64,000 nucleotides of DNA from Phytophthora colocasiae. Lineage: Eukaryota; Oomycota; Peronosporomycetes; Peronosporales; Peronosporaceae. The stretch lies in NCBI GenBank assembly GCA_018806915.1, contig JAGKQI010000086.1:806001-870000 (forward strand). The letters are read 5' to 3'. The notes beneath the pieces were generated by a model that was not told the origin of the DNA, did no database searches, and saw nothing but the letters and a program-made list of their open reading frames with translations. The stretch's first letter is position 1; each line of letters starts with the position of its first letter. Both the position numbers and the translations under genes were made by a program. Of the stretch, positions 20,970 through 31,611 are shown piece after piece.

Positions 20970-21197
20970 AATTCAGAAGTGATTGATTGATATGAGCTTA
21001 CACTGTCTTCTCTACCTGGCCTGCATCCAATCATTTGGTGCATCCAATCACCAACACTCTGTACTCGTCCAATCATCCTACTCGTCTAATTATCGGTGGC
21101 GTAAACATCTTACCGTAATCATTGCGGGATCGTATTGGATCACCTGCAACACCCTACATCCAATCATTTGGTGCATCCAATCACCAACACCAGCCAG
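20970..21197 (-). repeat. Copia-1 LTR/leader region, unit 3
   Basis: It has the same layout as 10838-11065, with two ~35-bp direct repeats. It ends at the breakpoint with Gypsy-A-like sequence. Confidence 0.7.
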
Positions 21198-21680
21198 ATT
21201 CCTCGAGTAACTCGAAACTTAATAGAAGTCCGTTGTACTCCTGGCGGAGGATCTTTCAGTGCGATCGTCTGGAAGTTACCTGATATGAAGTTGATTAAGG
21301 CAGCATCTTGATACGCAGAGAACCTGACAGTACTCATAATTCTTCCTACGGCTCCACAGTCGATTCTGGCATCTGGATCGTCCGGCGCGGTTCCTTCCTC
21401 GAAGCAATGTTTACTAAAGCTTGATCTACCTCAGATCTCAGGGTGATACTTGCGGCGAGGGATTCCAAAATCTTGTCCTCCCCTTTGGTACACTTCGTGA
21501 TCTCTAAGGTCCAAGGTGATAACAACGCCGCCCATTGGCCCAGGTCAGGATCCGGATCCGTCGCCCAACCAACATGGAATATCCGAGATCCAGGTGGTGA
21601 TTGACTACGCCAGTGAATGGGCCATTTCAGCTTCCCTAACGCAGGATCACGATGGAATCTACATGCCGGTTATGTTGATC
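21198..21680. pseudogene. Scrambled RNase H/aRNH pieces of a Gypsy-A-like element, copy 1
   Basis: Three or four pieces lie in conflicting orientations. 21198-21242 (minus) reads EYNGLLL of aRNH. 21243-21340 (plus) reads FSAIVWKLPDMKLIKA...YAENLTV of aRNH. 21345-21560 (minus) reads SPWTLEITKCTKGED into the linker before aRNH. 21590-21680 (plus) reads DYASEWAISASL of RNase H. The closest relatives in the window are the plus-strand domains at 61628-62500. Stops are present, so none of it is functional. Confidence 0.75.
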
Positions 21681-22340
21681 GACAACGGCGAGCACGTCGA
21701 ACACTTCATCAAGACGCTTGGGGATGCAGATCTGGCAGACCAACTCACATTACTCCGACTTGCGGACGCGGATCAACTCAAAGACATACTGCGGGCCCGA
21801 GATCGCTCGAGATCCAGACAGAATACGCCGTCATCAGGATTCAGCAAGTTCCGGCCGAAGACCACGACGGCCCCGCAGCCAACCGGTCCGACGCGCGCGA
21901 TCCGTTCCATTCAAGCCGTAGAATCTGAGGGATCCGACTCCGAAGACTCCGGGCCGATGGGGGGCTCCGCAGAGCGTACGTAGCAGCCTCGAGTGACCGA
22001 CCGAATACCTCGATGTCAACCGGACCAACGGAGAACAAGACGGAACTTTGGATCCTAAGAAGGACCCCGATTGGACGGTGTTGGATCCGAGCTGACGGTT
22101 CAGATCCTCGACCGCGTTTTTTCAACGAAGGACAGCGCTGCTCGCACTGCGGATCCAGGAAACATTCATATCTTGGCTGTTGGAAGCGTGTCACCTGCTA
22201 GAAGTGCGGCAAGAGGGGTCACCCGTCAGATCGTTGCTTCCTCGTATACCGCGGCTGCGAGAACTTCACGATCACGGCAAGTGCCATATGGAGGAGTTCT
22301 ACAACCTTATCCGGCAGTGGTTCGATCCAAGTTAGCACAT
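21681..22340 (+). pseudogene. gag: Gypsy-A gag C-terminus with zinc knuckles, copy 1
   Basis: It begins with the gag-core end (HVEHFIKTLGDADLADQLTLL), fused in frame to the preceding RNase H scrap. A Pro/Thr-rich linker follows, then two CCHC knuckles (CSHCGSRKHSYLGC, and a second ending KCGKRGHPSDRC) at ~22138-22240. A TAG and frameshifts interrupt it between 21990 and 22340. Confidence 0.8.
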
Positions 22341-22349
22341 GCCTTCAGA

Positions 22350-22800
22350 AGCTGCCGAGAAGATGTTAAACTAGGACGCTCGCCGGGTTTGAATCCGGTA
22401 CGAGACGAGCGTTCAACGTCTTACATCTATACGTATGTGAACAAGAAGGCCATGGATCAAATTAGCAACAAGCGAACGGATCTATTGGATAATACATGTG
22501 AACTTCATGGGAAACGTACGGCTAGAGTTGCAACCTTCCGCTTTACAGACGATGAGTACCAGAGATCCGAAGTCGCCATGTCCTTGGATCTCATGCCTGG
22601 AGATTCACGCGGGTACTGGAAGTACCATGTCCCCAGCAAACACTTCAAGCAGGCCAACGCAACGTGCAAGATCAACAACGCCAAGTCCACCGTGCTTCTT
22701 GACTCGGCATCCAAGGTGTCGATTATCGATGCCGCCTTTGCTCGTAAGGTTGGATCCGAGATTGATACTAATCAAACACAAGAATGCAGCGATAACGGGC
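22350..22800 (+). pseudogene. pro: Gypsy-A protease, copy 1 (active site altered)
   Basis: It is aligned with the protease at 58899-59291. The segment STVLLDSASKVSIIDAAF corresponds to LLLDTGAEVSILDTAL there, so the catalytic Asp-Thr-Gly reads Asp-Ser-Ala. The domain is cut after ~110 residues and joined to integrase. It lacks the flap and C-terminal halves. Confidence 0.8.
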
Positions 22801-23640
22801 GACGATGGCCTACCGACCACAGGCCAATGGGACTGCGGAACGGATGGTGCAAACGGCCACTAGGGCGATCAAGATGTATGTTCAAGATCTCGATCAAAAG
22901 GACTGGGATGAATACGCGGAGAGATTGACGTTCGCTATTAACACGGCTCACGATCGGGTTCGGGGAGACACTCCTCACTATTTGGTACATGGATGGGATC
23001 CGAGATCGACGTTGGAAGCGACGATCCCGATCGGGTCGACCAGGCGCCATGACCGTGATCCAAGACGGTAGAGATATCGCGTTCAGAGATACTACCAGCA
23101 GTCGAGAGAACAGGTCAACGCTAAGCTGCGAGAGGCGATTGCAGACCGAGCTGATCGGCACAATGAGGATGTCGATCTGCATCAGATCGAAGCTGGATCA
23201 CGAGTTTGGCTATACCTAGATCGTGTGAAGGAAGGGTATGCACGTAAACTCGCTCACCTTTGGCACGGCCCGTTCCGTGTTGCAGAGAAGCTCAATGAAT
23301 TCACGATCAAGCTGGAGATCGCGGGATCTGATTACCATATCTTCCCAGTGGTCCATGTTTCTAAGCTAAAGCTGGTACGGAATTTTCCGGATCGACCGCG
23401 GGTCGAGTTGACGGTAGATGAAGCAGATCGGCTCGATTTCGATGAGATCCTCCTTCCGGAGGACAGTTGGGTCCCAGATCTGGATGCCGATGAGTACGAA
23501 GTCGAACGGATCTCGGACATGCGAAGTGGGAAACGAACTCGCTACGGCCGGATCTATCGTGAATTCCTGGTGCACTGGGCTCGATGTTATGATGAGCCAA
23601 CGTGGGGTCGATGGGAAGCTTGATCTTTAAACTGTGGGGC
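22800..23640 (+). pseudogene. pol: Gypsy-A integrase C-terminus and chromodomain, copy 1
   Basis: It contains the end of the integrase core (NGTAERMVQT near 22812), then AINTAHDRVRGDTPHYLVHGWDP, the GPF/Y-like segment (LWHGPFRVAEKLN) and the chromodomain (YEVERISDMR...YREFLVHW). Compared with copy 2 it has a premature TAG near 23070 and extra bases at 23580-23620 that shift the chromodomain end. Confidence 0.85.
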
Positions 23641-24090
23641 CGTATTGATGCGCGTTCCCTACGTGATCCACGCTAATCGGAACTGGTTCGGCGTGATGCA
23701 GTCGCATGGAAGAAGTGTAAGGGAAGTCAGGGCAAAAGAAAGGTGACAGGCCGTTGCCTCTGCCGTGATCCGAGGAAGCTGGATGTGGATGGAGAATCCA
23801 GATCAGGAGCGAGAGTTTTAGCCGGTATTTGTGTTAATATGCATGTGCGTAGGGAATTTGACGTTGGAAGATGGTGGATCCGGGACATGTCGAGATGGAG
23901 ATGAAAGGACTGGATCACATTCTCAAAATGATGGAGCAATACGATAGGGAATGACTGTGAGGAAATGGAGACTTACGAGAATCACGAGTGGAGATTATGA
24001 GAGTTACGGAAATGGGGAGATGGAAGAATGCAGAACGGCCATGGATGGGGTCTCCCAACTTCGGGTGGAGAAGCCCTGAGCTCTTGCTGC
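23641..24090. other. Spacer between Gypsy-A pol and antisense ORF, copy 1
   Basis: This ~450-bp region is A/G-rich, and I recognise nothing coding in it. The counterpart at 40744-41091 is ~100 bases shorter because this copy has many single-base insertions. Confidence 0.6.
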
Positions 24091-27045
24091 AGTGTGATCG
24101 GAAGTTAGCACGACTTATTGGGAGTAAAGCTAGCCCCAGCAGGGTGAGGAGGGGATTGAACTCTGGGCCGGATAAGGCGGGGGATCCTGGTAGCGGGATG
24201 GTTGACCGGGTCTTGCCGATACTGGGTTACGCCACGGATCCGCCTTGTCACACTCCCTCCAGAGCCTCGATCAGGTCTGCCGGCTCTGGGACGTTCGCGT
24301 TGATCCGCCCGGTTGGCACGCCGGAGAGACTCACGCCGGGATACTTCAACGGAACCACATCCACTGCCGGAATGGGGAGGTGAAGGAAGAACGGATCCGA
24401 ACAGGATGCTCGAGGATCGGAACCACCTGGTCGCGCATTATGGCGGGGAAGGAGGCGAGGAGACTGGCGCCAAGCAGACCCAGCCCTGACTCCGCTCTGG
24501 CTCCTTTGGGCGGGAGCAACGTAATACCGCTGCAGTTCGAGATCCGCATCTGTATGGCAGGGAGGTGATCTCGAAGTTATGGGGTGGCTTCCTCAAAATG
24601 CCTGACGGTGCCCGTTCCTCCAGGACGCGATAGGTGGCCACGGCCGCGAGGGGTGTTCCCTCCTCTCGTGCAAAATCGGAGGTCGAACGTGAGGGGACCT
24701 GGGTTCGCGAAGTCGTTCCCACGGCTCGATAGAGCCAGTGCAGATCAAGCCAAATGGTTCACGCCCGTGACTGCAACCCGTTGAAGTGGTATTCGGTGCC
24801 GGGGGTCGGTGCAGGCCCGGGCCTGTAATCTGGAGAAGAGGAAACAGCCAACCCGAAGGGATCAACAACCGTTTGACTCCAGAGAATTGGCAATCAGACC
24901 GCACGATCGAACAGCTTACTACCCGACTCACCTGCGTGATCCCACGGTACGATGTCAGCGGCCGCGAAGGTACGCATGCCGATCGTACCCCTGGAATGAA
25001 AGAGGCGACCGGGAACAGGGGGTGGTCGGAGCCTGAGGGGCGAGGAACCGCCGGGAGAGGAGGTGGCGGCGGTGACGGAGAACCCGGAGGTGATCCCCGG
25101 GAGACGGTGGGGCCAGATCCATTCCGGAGGATGGGCTTGAGCCGTCCGGAGACCCCGATCCACGAGCGCGCCAGAAGGTCCAAGCCTCTCCGGAAATCCT
25201 GACCGGACTCCGCGCCGGTGCGTCGAGATAGATCGTGCTGGCGGCTCATGTGCAGAATATCGTCCTCCTCGGAGTCCTCGGCCTCGTTGGAACGTTCCGA
25301 TTCGGCCTCAGAACTAGTTCCATTGCCTGGGTTCTGGACTCTCGTCCTCTTCGGACGAAGCGATGAGAATGGAGTGCTGGGGATCGTAGTCGGAGTCTTC
25401 CCTCTTCCTCGTCCTGCGAGTCACCATCGGCAGGGAGCGATCCGGGCTGATCCTGTCGGTGCTCAAAGCAGGTCGGATCAGGGGCTGGAGTGTCGGTTTC
25501 CTCCTCCGGCCTGACTCAGGAAGCTTGGTCCGCCAACAGATCCAGCTTGGGCTCGCCGTTGATCCTGCCGGGGTCGGAATCTACCGTTGGTGCTGACAGG
25601 CTGGGACGATCCGGGAGCTTCGGTAGCCGGCAGTTTTTAGATCACGGGGCGTGCTGAGGAGCTCCGGAGCTGGACGGACTATGCGTGAGGGAAGCGAGGA
25701 ACGGCCGGGAAGCGGAGGCGCTTCGAGATCTTTTGGTGGCACGAGCCGCCCGTCGATCCGCGATCCACGAGGACAACCGAGCAGAGGAATCCTCGGCGTG
25801 ATGCAGCTGTTGTTCGGCTTCGGCATAATCAGCGTCCAGCTCTTGATGGGCCTGTCGAAGCTCCGCGTTCTGTCGCTGGAGTTGGTCGAGGTCAGCGAGG
25901 GCTGACGCGTTCTGTCGCTGGAGTTGGTCGAGTTCCTGTGTCGCCGCATCCCGGGCGGAATGGGCCACGTCAAGGTCTGCGAGGACCGATAAACGATCTT
26001 GGGTGGCGTCGTCCAGGTCGACCTGGATTCGATCACGATCCACCGTGACTCGATTGAGATCTTGCATCGCCTGATCCAGGTCTGCGACGGCCTGATCCCG
26101 CTCGACCATCGCGGCACGATGCTGGACGGAGAGCTGGTCTCGGTCGTGCTGAATTATTTCCAGATTTCCCAAAGCGTCCGCCAGATCTTGCTCCAGACTG
26201 GAGATGGCGGCGGCGTCGGCAGTTGCGCCCGAGGGAGGAGCGCGAGAATCCGGCAGACACATCCTCCAGGGCGAGATGTGCCCGCGCCAGCTCTGGCCTG
26301 GTGGCCCTCTGCCTCGCGTTCCAGGTACGCGACCTTGGCTCGAGCCGTGAGCAATTCCGCTTGAGCCCGCGTCACTCCAACCTCAACCGAGCTTCCTCTG
26401 CTGAAGGACGAGCCAGATCAGCGGACGTGGCCATGGCCGCTGGTAGGCCTTGGAAGGAATCGTTCCTCTGCCAGCGGTCAAGGCTACGCTGAGTGAGAGT
26501 CAAGTCATGGCGCACGGCGGCGAGCTCCCGTTCGCGATCCTGAAGCTCATCCCGATGTTCGATCTCTGTCTCCCCTGCTACACGAAGTTCGGCCAACCGG
26601 AAGTCGAGATCCTCGAGCGCAGAGTCTAGCCGCGCCTGGATCCGGGCCATTCGCTGCTCAGACTCCCGCCGTTCGGCGTCGTGCTGAGCCCGCTGATCCA
26701 GCAAGGCGGAGATCGCGTCCCCACTGATAACATCCCCGGTTCCCGACCGCAGACGAGCGATTTCGGCGTTCAGCCGCAAGATCTCCTCCGCCTGGTCGTC
26801 CCGGAAGCGCTCCATATCCTCCATGTCGGATCGCAACCGGCGAACGGTGTCGTCCAGGTGGTCCCGATCGCGACTCAAGGTTTCGCGCATCCGTTGGCTA
26901 TGGGCCAGTCTCGCTTGCAAGGTGACCAGCTCAGGGTTTACCCCGGGGGTTGAGAAGCGGGAGGCGGTGGATCGAGCGGATCGGATCGAGTGCTCGCTCG
27001 AGGGCGTTCTCGGCGTCAAAGGGGCGAGGGGGGCGGATCGGACAT
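24090..27045 (-). pseudogene. Gypsy-A antisense coiled-coil ORF, copy 1 (fragmented)
   Basis: This is the same antisense reading as 41092-43913. Open pieces run 27019-26372 and 26262-25642, carrying heptad-rich coiled coil. Beyond ~25640 the frame changes repeatedly because of ~8% single-base insertions relative to copy 2. The C-terminal part (RLLIPSGWLFP near 24855) is recognisable only in fragments. Confidence 0.75.
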
Positions 27046-27148
27046 CGTGAGGGAGTGGTGGTACTTGAACGACTTGTGTTCCAGGTGGTGAATGTGGAAA
27101 TAAACCCGAAGTGAGCTGCGGCAGCTCAACTTACGTGCTGGGGGCGGA

Positions 27149-28445
27149 TGTGGTGAAGCGGACGAGAATTTTTCCCGGAGAGGCGATATCAGCCACGAAC
27201 CCGAATAGAGTCGGAACGAGCGACAGGGGGGACCTGTGATCCCCAGATCTGGGTCGAATCAGACGAAGGTACGATGGGTCCCGCCGGGGAACAGGCAACG
27301 GAGACACCGGCGGAGGAGCAAGTGGAGCGGTGTTCGTGGGTGATCCGAATCCTGCCGGAGGGAAGAATGGGGAAATCAAGGATGTTCTCGCGCGATCAGC
27401 GATGACGGGGTCCCAAGTGAGCACGATCGGCTTACCCTGGCGCCCCGAAGCCTCTAACAGCACGATCCTACTTCCCCGGGCGGCGACGAAGCGGGATCAC
27501 GCAGGATCACGCAGTGATCCTCTCCCGTATAAGTACGAGATCAGCTCCGGATCAAGCTCAGCCCCAGGCGCGACGCAGACTCTTCTGGTGGCTTGATCCG
27601 GATTCTCCGAAGGATTACCAAGCGGGATCAGGCAGCGATCAAGTCCCGATTAAGTGCGAGATCAAGCTTCGGTTAAGTGCGAGATCAAGCTTCGGTTAAG
27701 TACGGAATCGGCTCACGATCAGGGTTAGGGGAACCAAGCTAGGGATCAGCTATGTAGCCAGTGTCATGTGATCGTAGGATGGTAAATCAGGATGGGATTA
27801 GTAGGCATAGGAATAACCATAAACAGACTCGAATTTGCCCTGAACCACTCAAGTGTCTTCGCTACGCCTGGAACCGGGAACTACATTGGCCCTACAAGCG
27901 TCAGGAAGGTAAGGATACGTGACCTAGTATAGCGGTTAAGTCTGATAATATATTGGCCAGCTTTGCCTATCTAGTGAACTATCCTTTAAGTGCATACATC
28001 GGATCGGAAGGAATTAGTTGTTTAGCCTGACGATCCCGTCGAATCTCGCCCTCAAGACCCCCCCGCTAAAGGAAGCGGCAAGCAACGTAAAGGAAGGGAC
28101 CGAATCCCTAATACTGGACTATTGGAAGACCTGGATCAAGAACCAGGCACCCGGATCAAGGCTCGAGAACTCGCCTACGACCGGGATCAAGTACCCCGAG
28201 GTGGAGTGAAGAACTTCCACGCTACCTCAACCCCTGCGTCACGCAAGACTTTCTTCCGACCTACAAGACACCTTCAGAAGTCACCTGAAAGAGCGTAACC
28301 CGCCTACCGACGGGTACACAAGGTGAACACTACACGCAGCAAGATCACGGATCATCGGAGGACCCCCTCCGTTAGTCGGTGTCTGGGCGCAAGTGGCGAT
28401 CGCGATCGGCCTCAACCAGATTTTGGCCAGATCCGCTCCACCACA
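27149..28445 (+). repeat. Gypsy-A 3' LTR, copy 1 (1297 bp)
   Basis: The ends are TGTGGTG at 27149 and CACCACA at 28445. It carries two 23-bp units (27656-27701) where the 2298-3641 LTR has four. After it, Gypsy-B continues with a CCCC run. Gypsy-B also has CCCC before the opposite Gypsy-A LTR end (~3643-3646 on the complementary strand), which suggests a 4-bp target-site duplication. Confidence 0.9.
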
Positions 28446-30170
28446 CCCCCACGGCAGGGCATCCGGGTCGTGAGAAGACATACACTCTTCTCACGCGTGA
28501 CTTCTACTGGCACCACCAGTACAAGTGGGTGCGCAAGTACGTACGTGCTTGCGAGGTTTGTCAACGCGTGAAGCCTGCGCAGTTCTCGCAGGCTCCTCTT
28601 CAATCACTACCGACTCCGTCGGAAGTGTTTGGCAGTCCATGTCCATGGACTTTGTCTTCGGTCTTCCGCCTGACAGCAAGCGGAGGACGGGCATCGTTGT
28701 TTTTGTGGACCGATTCAGCAAGATGGTTCATCTTGCTGCCGTCCCGGCTACTGTTACAGCCGCGCAGACTGCGCGACTGTTTGTTGACATGGTGTTCAAA
28801 CACCATGGCATGCCGCTCGAGTCGGACCGTGATCCACGCTTCACAGCGCGGTTCTGGCAAGAAGTGTTTACACTTCTTGGTTCACAGTTATCAATGTCGA
28901 CTGCGGATCATCCACAGACGGACGGACAGACCGAACGTGTCAACCGTGTATTGGGTGACACGTTGAAGAGCTACGCTCACTCGTTCCCGCATTGGAGCGA
29001 GTGCTTGCCGATGGCAGAGTTTGCCATCAACAACTCGGTGCATGCCTCGACAGGGCATACACCGTTCTACGTGAATGTCATGAGGCATCCACGATTGCCG
29101 AGCATGCTCGGCGGGGTAGCTTCCTCCTTAAGTGGGGGAGGATCTACGGTTGCGTCCGAACAACCGCAGAATGCAACTGATAGCAGCACACTATCAGCTG
29201 GCGGTGACGCGTGCGACGTCTCGTTCGGAGCGGGAACGAAAGCGCGCGATGTCTGTGCCGGGCACAGACATGAGATGATAGCGAGCAGGCAGGGCCTGCT
29301 GCTGACAAGGGCGACAAGCTGAAAGGATTCAGCTCGGGTGCGCTAGACTTTGTCCAGCGAAGACAAGCCGTCATACGGTTTGTCCAGGATGCTATCGCAG
29401 CTTCTGTCGATCGACAGAAGCTGAACGCTGATACTGTTGGTAGAGGCAACACAAATGAATTCAAAAAGGGTTCATTAGTTTTGTTAGCTACACAAAACCT
29501 ACCTAGACATGCAGTGTCTGACTTTGGAGCAAGCAAGCTTGCTCCAAGATTCATTAGGCCGTTCAAAGTACTTGAACGGCACGGCAACGCGTACCGACTG
29601 GACATACCGTCCAGCATGAGGCTCCACCCGACCTTCTACGTCGGGCTGTTGAAGCAGTACGTGCTGCACGGACTACCTTGGGTTGGTAGTCCGACTGAGG
29701 AGTGCGAGAGGCCTGGAAGGCCTTCTCGAGACCGTCGACACGGTCGGTCAACCGGTTCACTCTCGTCCCAAGACCGGACGAGAGGTTCGAGGCAGTCTGA
29801 GCTGCCTCGCAGACCTCAGCACGGAGGACACGAACCTCCTGCTTCAGGGCAGCTATCTCAGCGCTCTGTGTCTGCTCCAGCGCAGCAACTCGATCGTGCA
29901 GGGCACGATCGTCATGGTCATAGCGTTGACCATGAGGAGGAAGTGTTCCCACCCCCTCCGCCGCCGTTGCGCGACGCGCGTGGAGCGATCCGCTGGATTG
30001 TGGAGCGGATCGTGGCTCATAAGAGAACGAACTCTCAAGGGGTTCGTTTTCGTATTCGTTGGAGAGGATTTCCTCCCCATCGAGATACGTGGAAGCCGCG
30101 GAACGTCCTGATGGAGGACGTTCCGGAAATGGTGAGGGCGTACGAAGCCCACCATAACTTGCAGGGGTAA
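28446..30170 (+). pseudogene. pol: Gypsy-B integrase and chromodomain, copy 1
   Basis: This is an integrase with a C-terminal chromodomain. It starts inside the HHCC domain (AGHPGREKTY, CEVCQRVK). The core carries SMDFVFGLP, SDRDPRF and QTDGQTERVN. After GPFKVLERHG comes a Pro/Arg-rich linker, then the chromodomain (WIVERIVAHKR...FRIRWRGFP). Compared with copy 2 it has extra bases near 28624, 28745 and 29205 and a changed C-terminus, so it is frameshifted at least three times. Confidence 0.85.
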
Positions 30171-31224
30171 GCCCTGCACGAGGAGTGCTGCGGTCAGCCA
30201 CAGCACTCGGAGCTCCGCGTGGCTCGAGACGACCACGAAGCTCCTTGATGTGATCGGGTACACGTACAAGCGTGTACCCCAGGAGATCACTTTCTGAGAG
30301 ACGTGTTGCCAAGGGTTGGCAACACGGGCAGGGTGTGCCAAAGGGAACGGCACATGGGATCCCCGCTTCCATGACTGATCATGGAGGCGTTCACACTTAC
30401 CACGTGTAGTGTAAGTGTAGTAGCGATCGCGAGCCGCAGCAACGCGATCGCGATATGCCTTCGGGTCTTTGTTGAAGTTCTCAACAAAGGCGTTCCACGA
30501 CTGACAAAGTGCCTGCCACTCTGGCACTTTGCTCTTGCGCGAAGTCTTCTTCGCTGCATAGTATCGGAGCTCGTGGAAGAGCCCGATATAGTAGTCGCGT
30601 CTTTGAGTCTCGGACTCAAAGACAACCTTAGCGGCGACGTCGTCGTCGTTGGTACTGTTGCATGAGTACAACAGTATCGGGTTCGGTGGTGAACTAGCAC
30701 CGAACCGGTCATGGATCTCCGCCTCAGTAGGCATCCATGGCGTGCGCACTGGCGGATCAGTGCGCGGTGCAGTGAGCGCCCTCGACATTGGGGACGCTTC
30801 ATCATCACTGCGCGGACGCTTCGAGCTTGAAGCGTCCGAGGCCTCAACACGAGGTCGTCGAGATCCCACGGGTGGGTCTGACGTGTCTTCGGACGAAGAC
30901 ACGGGTGCGGGGGCCTTGACATCAACCTCCGCCTCCTCGACCATCCTCGTCGTAGTCGAGGATGTCTTCATAGTCCTCTTCAAAGAGTTCTTTGAGAGGG
31001 ACAGCAGGATTCTTAATCTCTGCTAGAGAATAAGACTTCTTATTCTTCTCATGCTTCTCCTTATGGAGAGCATGGTACTTGGTGACAGAGAGCTTCTCTG
31101 TCGGACCACTGGAAGCAGCGGTGCTAGTGGGCACTGCTGAAGTCGTTGTTCCTGCTGCAGAGGCAGCAGGTGAGGCTTGCGCGTCCGCAGAAGCGGACGG
31201 AGACGTGGGCGTTGGCGAGTCCAT
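29563..31224 (-). CDS. Gypsy-B antisense ORF, copy 1
   Basis: This is a long reading frame opposite to the element's own genes. A true ATG at 31224 opens 100 codons of Ser/Thr/Ala-rich then acidic sequence (LKELFEEDYEDILDYDEDG). A shift in a GGAGGCGGAGG run leads to the frame 30983-29853, with YYIGLFHELRYYAAKKT and ARDRYYTYTTRGK. A last shift near 30155 leads to the coiled-coil C-terminus. It overlaps the sense chromodomain by ~600 bp. The product is unknown; an accessory antisense ORF is inferred from position, length and conservation of the frame. Confidence 0.6.
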
Positions 31225-31325
31225 TGCGAAATGAACTCGGATTTCTCTCGGGAACTTGACGGTCTTGTCAAGTTCTGTTGATTGACGTATCGAGACCGAT
31301 ACGTCGAATCTTAACGGGGGGATGG

Positions 31326-31611
31326 TGTAACGGGGTTACACGTACAAGTGGTAGTACCACTTGTAACTCTAACAGTTAGGATAACTGTTAGAGGTTGGAA
31401 ATGGGCCTCAGACCTTGGTGTGCTGTACACACCAAAGGATACATGGGCGAACCACATTATTGGGTGGTTCGTGTGCATTTGTGCATATTATTGGTAGAAA
31501 GTAACGGGTTTTTACCAATCACTGAGCAGAGTTTCTGCCAACCACACGTTGGCAGACCCTTTAGAAATAGATAACAAACAGTTTTAGGAGGTCCATAATT
31601 GGCTTATGCCA
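31326..31611 (+). repeat. Gypsy-B LTR, 5' 286 bp only
   Basis: It starts TGTAACGGGG and stops at GGCTTATGCCA, where Copia-1 begins. Chain of hairpins: 10-bp arms at 31344-31353/31355-31364, 12-bp arms at 31367-31378/31382-31393, and others. The missing 175 bp are found inverted at 36678-36852, broken at the same nucleotide. Confidence 0.9.

Larger units (their letters stand above)
5987..21197. repeat. Tandem triplication, ~5.07 kb unit (Gypsy-B gag/LTR + Copia-1)
   Basis: Units start at 5987, 11066 and 16132. Each runs from the Gypsy-B gag-pro junction through gag, PBS and LTR into a 3'-truncated Copia-1 and its LTR region. The two internal junctions are the same: Copia LTR-flank CAGCCAG joined to Gypsy-B GGTCCTTGG. 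The third unit ends at 21197, where the same Copia flank meets Gypsy-A-like sequence. Units differ by scattered single-base changes. Confidence 0.9.
17629..21197 (-). mobile_element. Copia-1 element, unit 3
   Basis: This is the third tandem copy. It is more indel-rich in integrase and RT than units 1 and 2. Its right end (Copia LTR flank CAGCCAG) joins Gypsy-A-like RNase H pieces at 21198. It also forms the left edge of the 16.87-kb duplication. Confidence 0.9.
21681..28445 (+). mobile_element. Gypsy-A derivative, copy 1 (internally deleted)
   Basis: This is a rightward element made of gag C-terminus, protease, integrase C-terminus/chromodomain, antisense ORF and 3' LTR. RT, both RNases H and the integrase core are absent: protease is joined to integrase at ~22795. 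The polypurine run before the LTR (GGGGGCGGA at 27140-27148) is the likely PPT. Its LTR end at 28445 abuts Gypsy-B integrase. Confidence 0.85.
28446..31611 (+). mobile_element. Gypsy-B 3' half, copy 1
   Basis: This is the rightward continuation of the element at 3642-7479: integrase from its HHCC zinc region, chromodomain, antisense ORF, PPT (GGGGGGATGG just before 31326) and the first 286 bp of the LTR. The hairpin packing seen in the 5' half continues through every part. Confidence 0.85.

Noticed and set aside
22376..22412. tRNA-like T-arm (GGGTTTGAATCCGG)
   Set aside because: There is no acceptor, D or anticodon arms around it. The equivalent in the 58.7-kb copy (CCGGTTTGGAAACCGG) loses the T-loop consensus, and the sequence codes for a conserved Gypsy-A peptide.
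22071..22928. 285-codon frame as a novel gene
   Set aside because: Only its middle is real protease sequence. The ends are off-frame readings of gag and integrase caused by the deletion and small indels.
29498..29560. Difference of LTR-proximal integrase (AAGCAAGCTTGC) between the two Gypsy-B copies as a functional switch
   Set aside because: The change (29530s versus 46390s) replaces one hairpin half with its complement-like sequence. It is interesting for the hairpin process, but a single event with no evidence of function.
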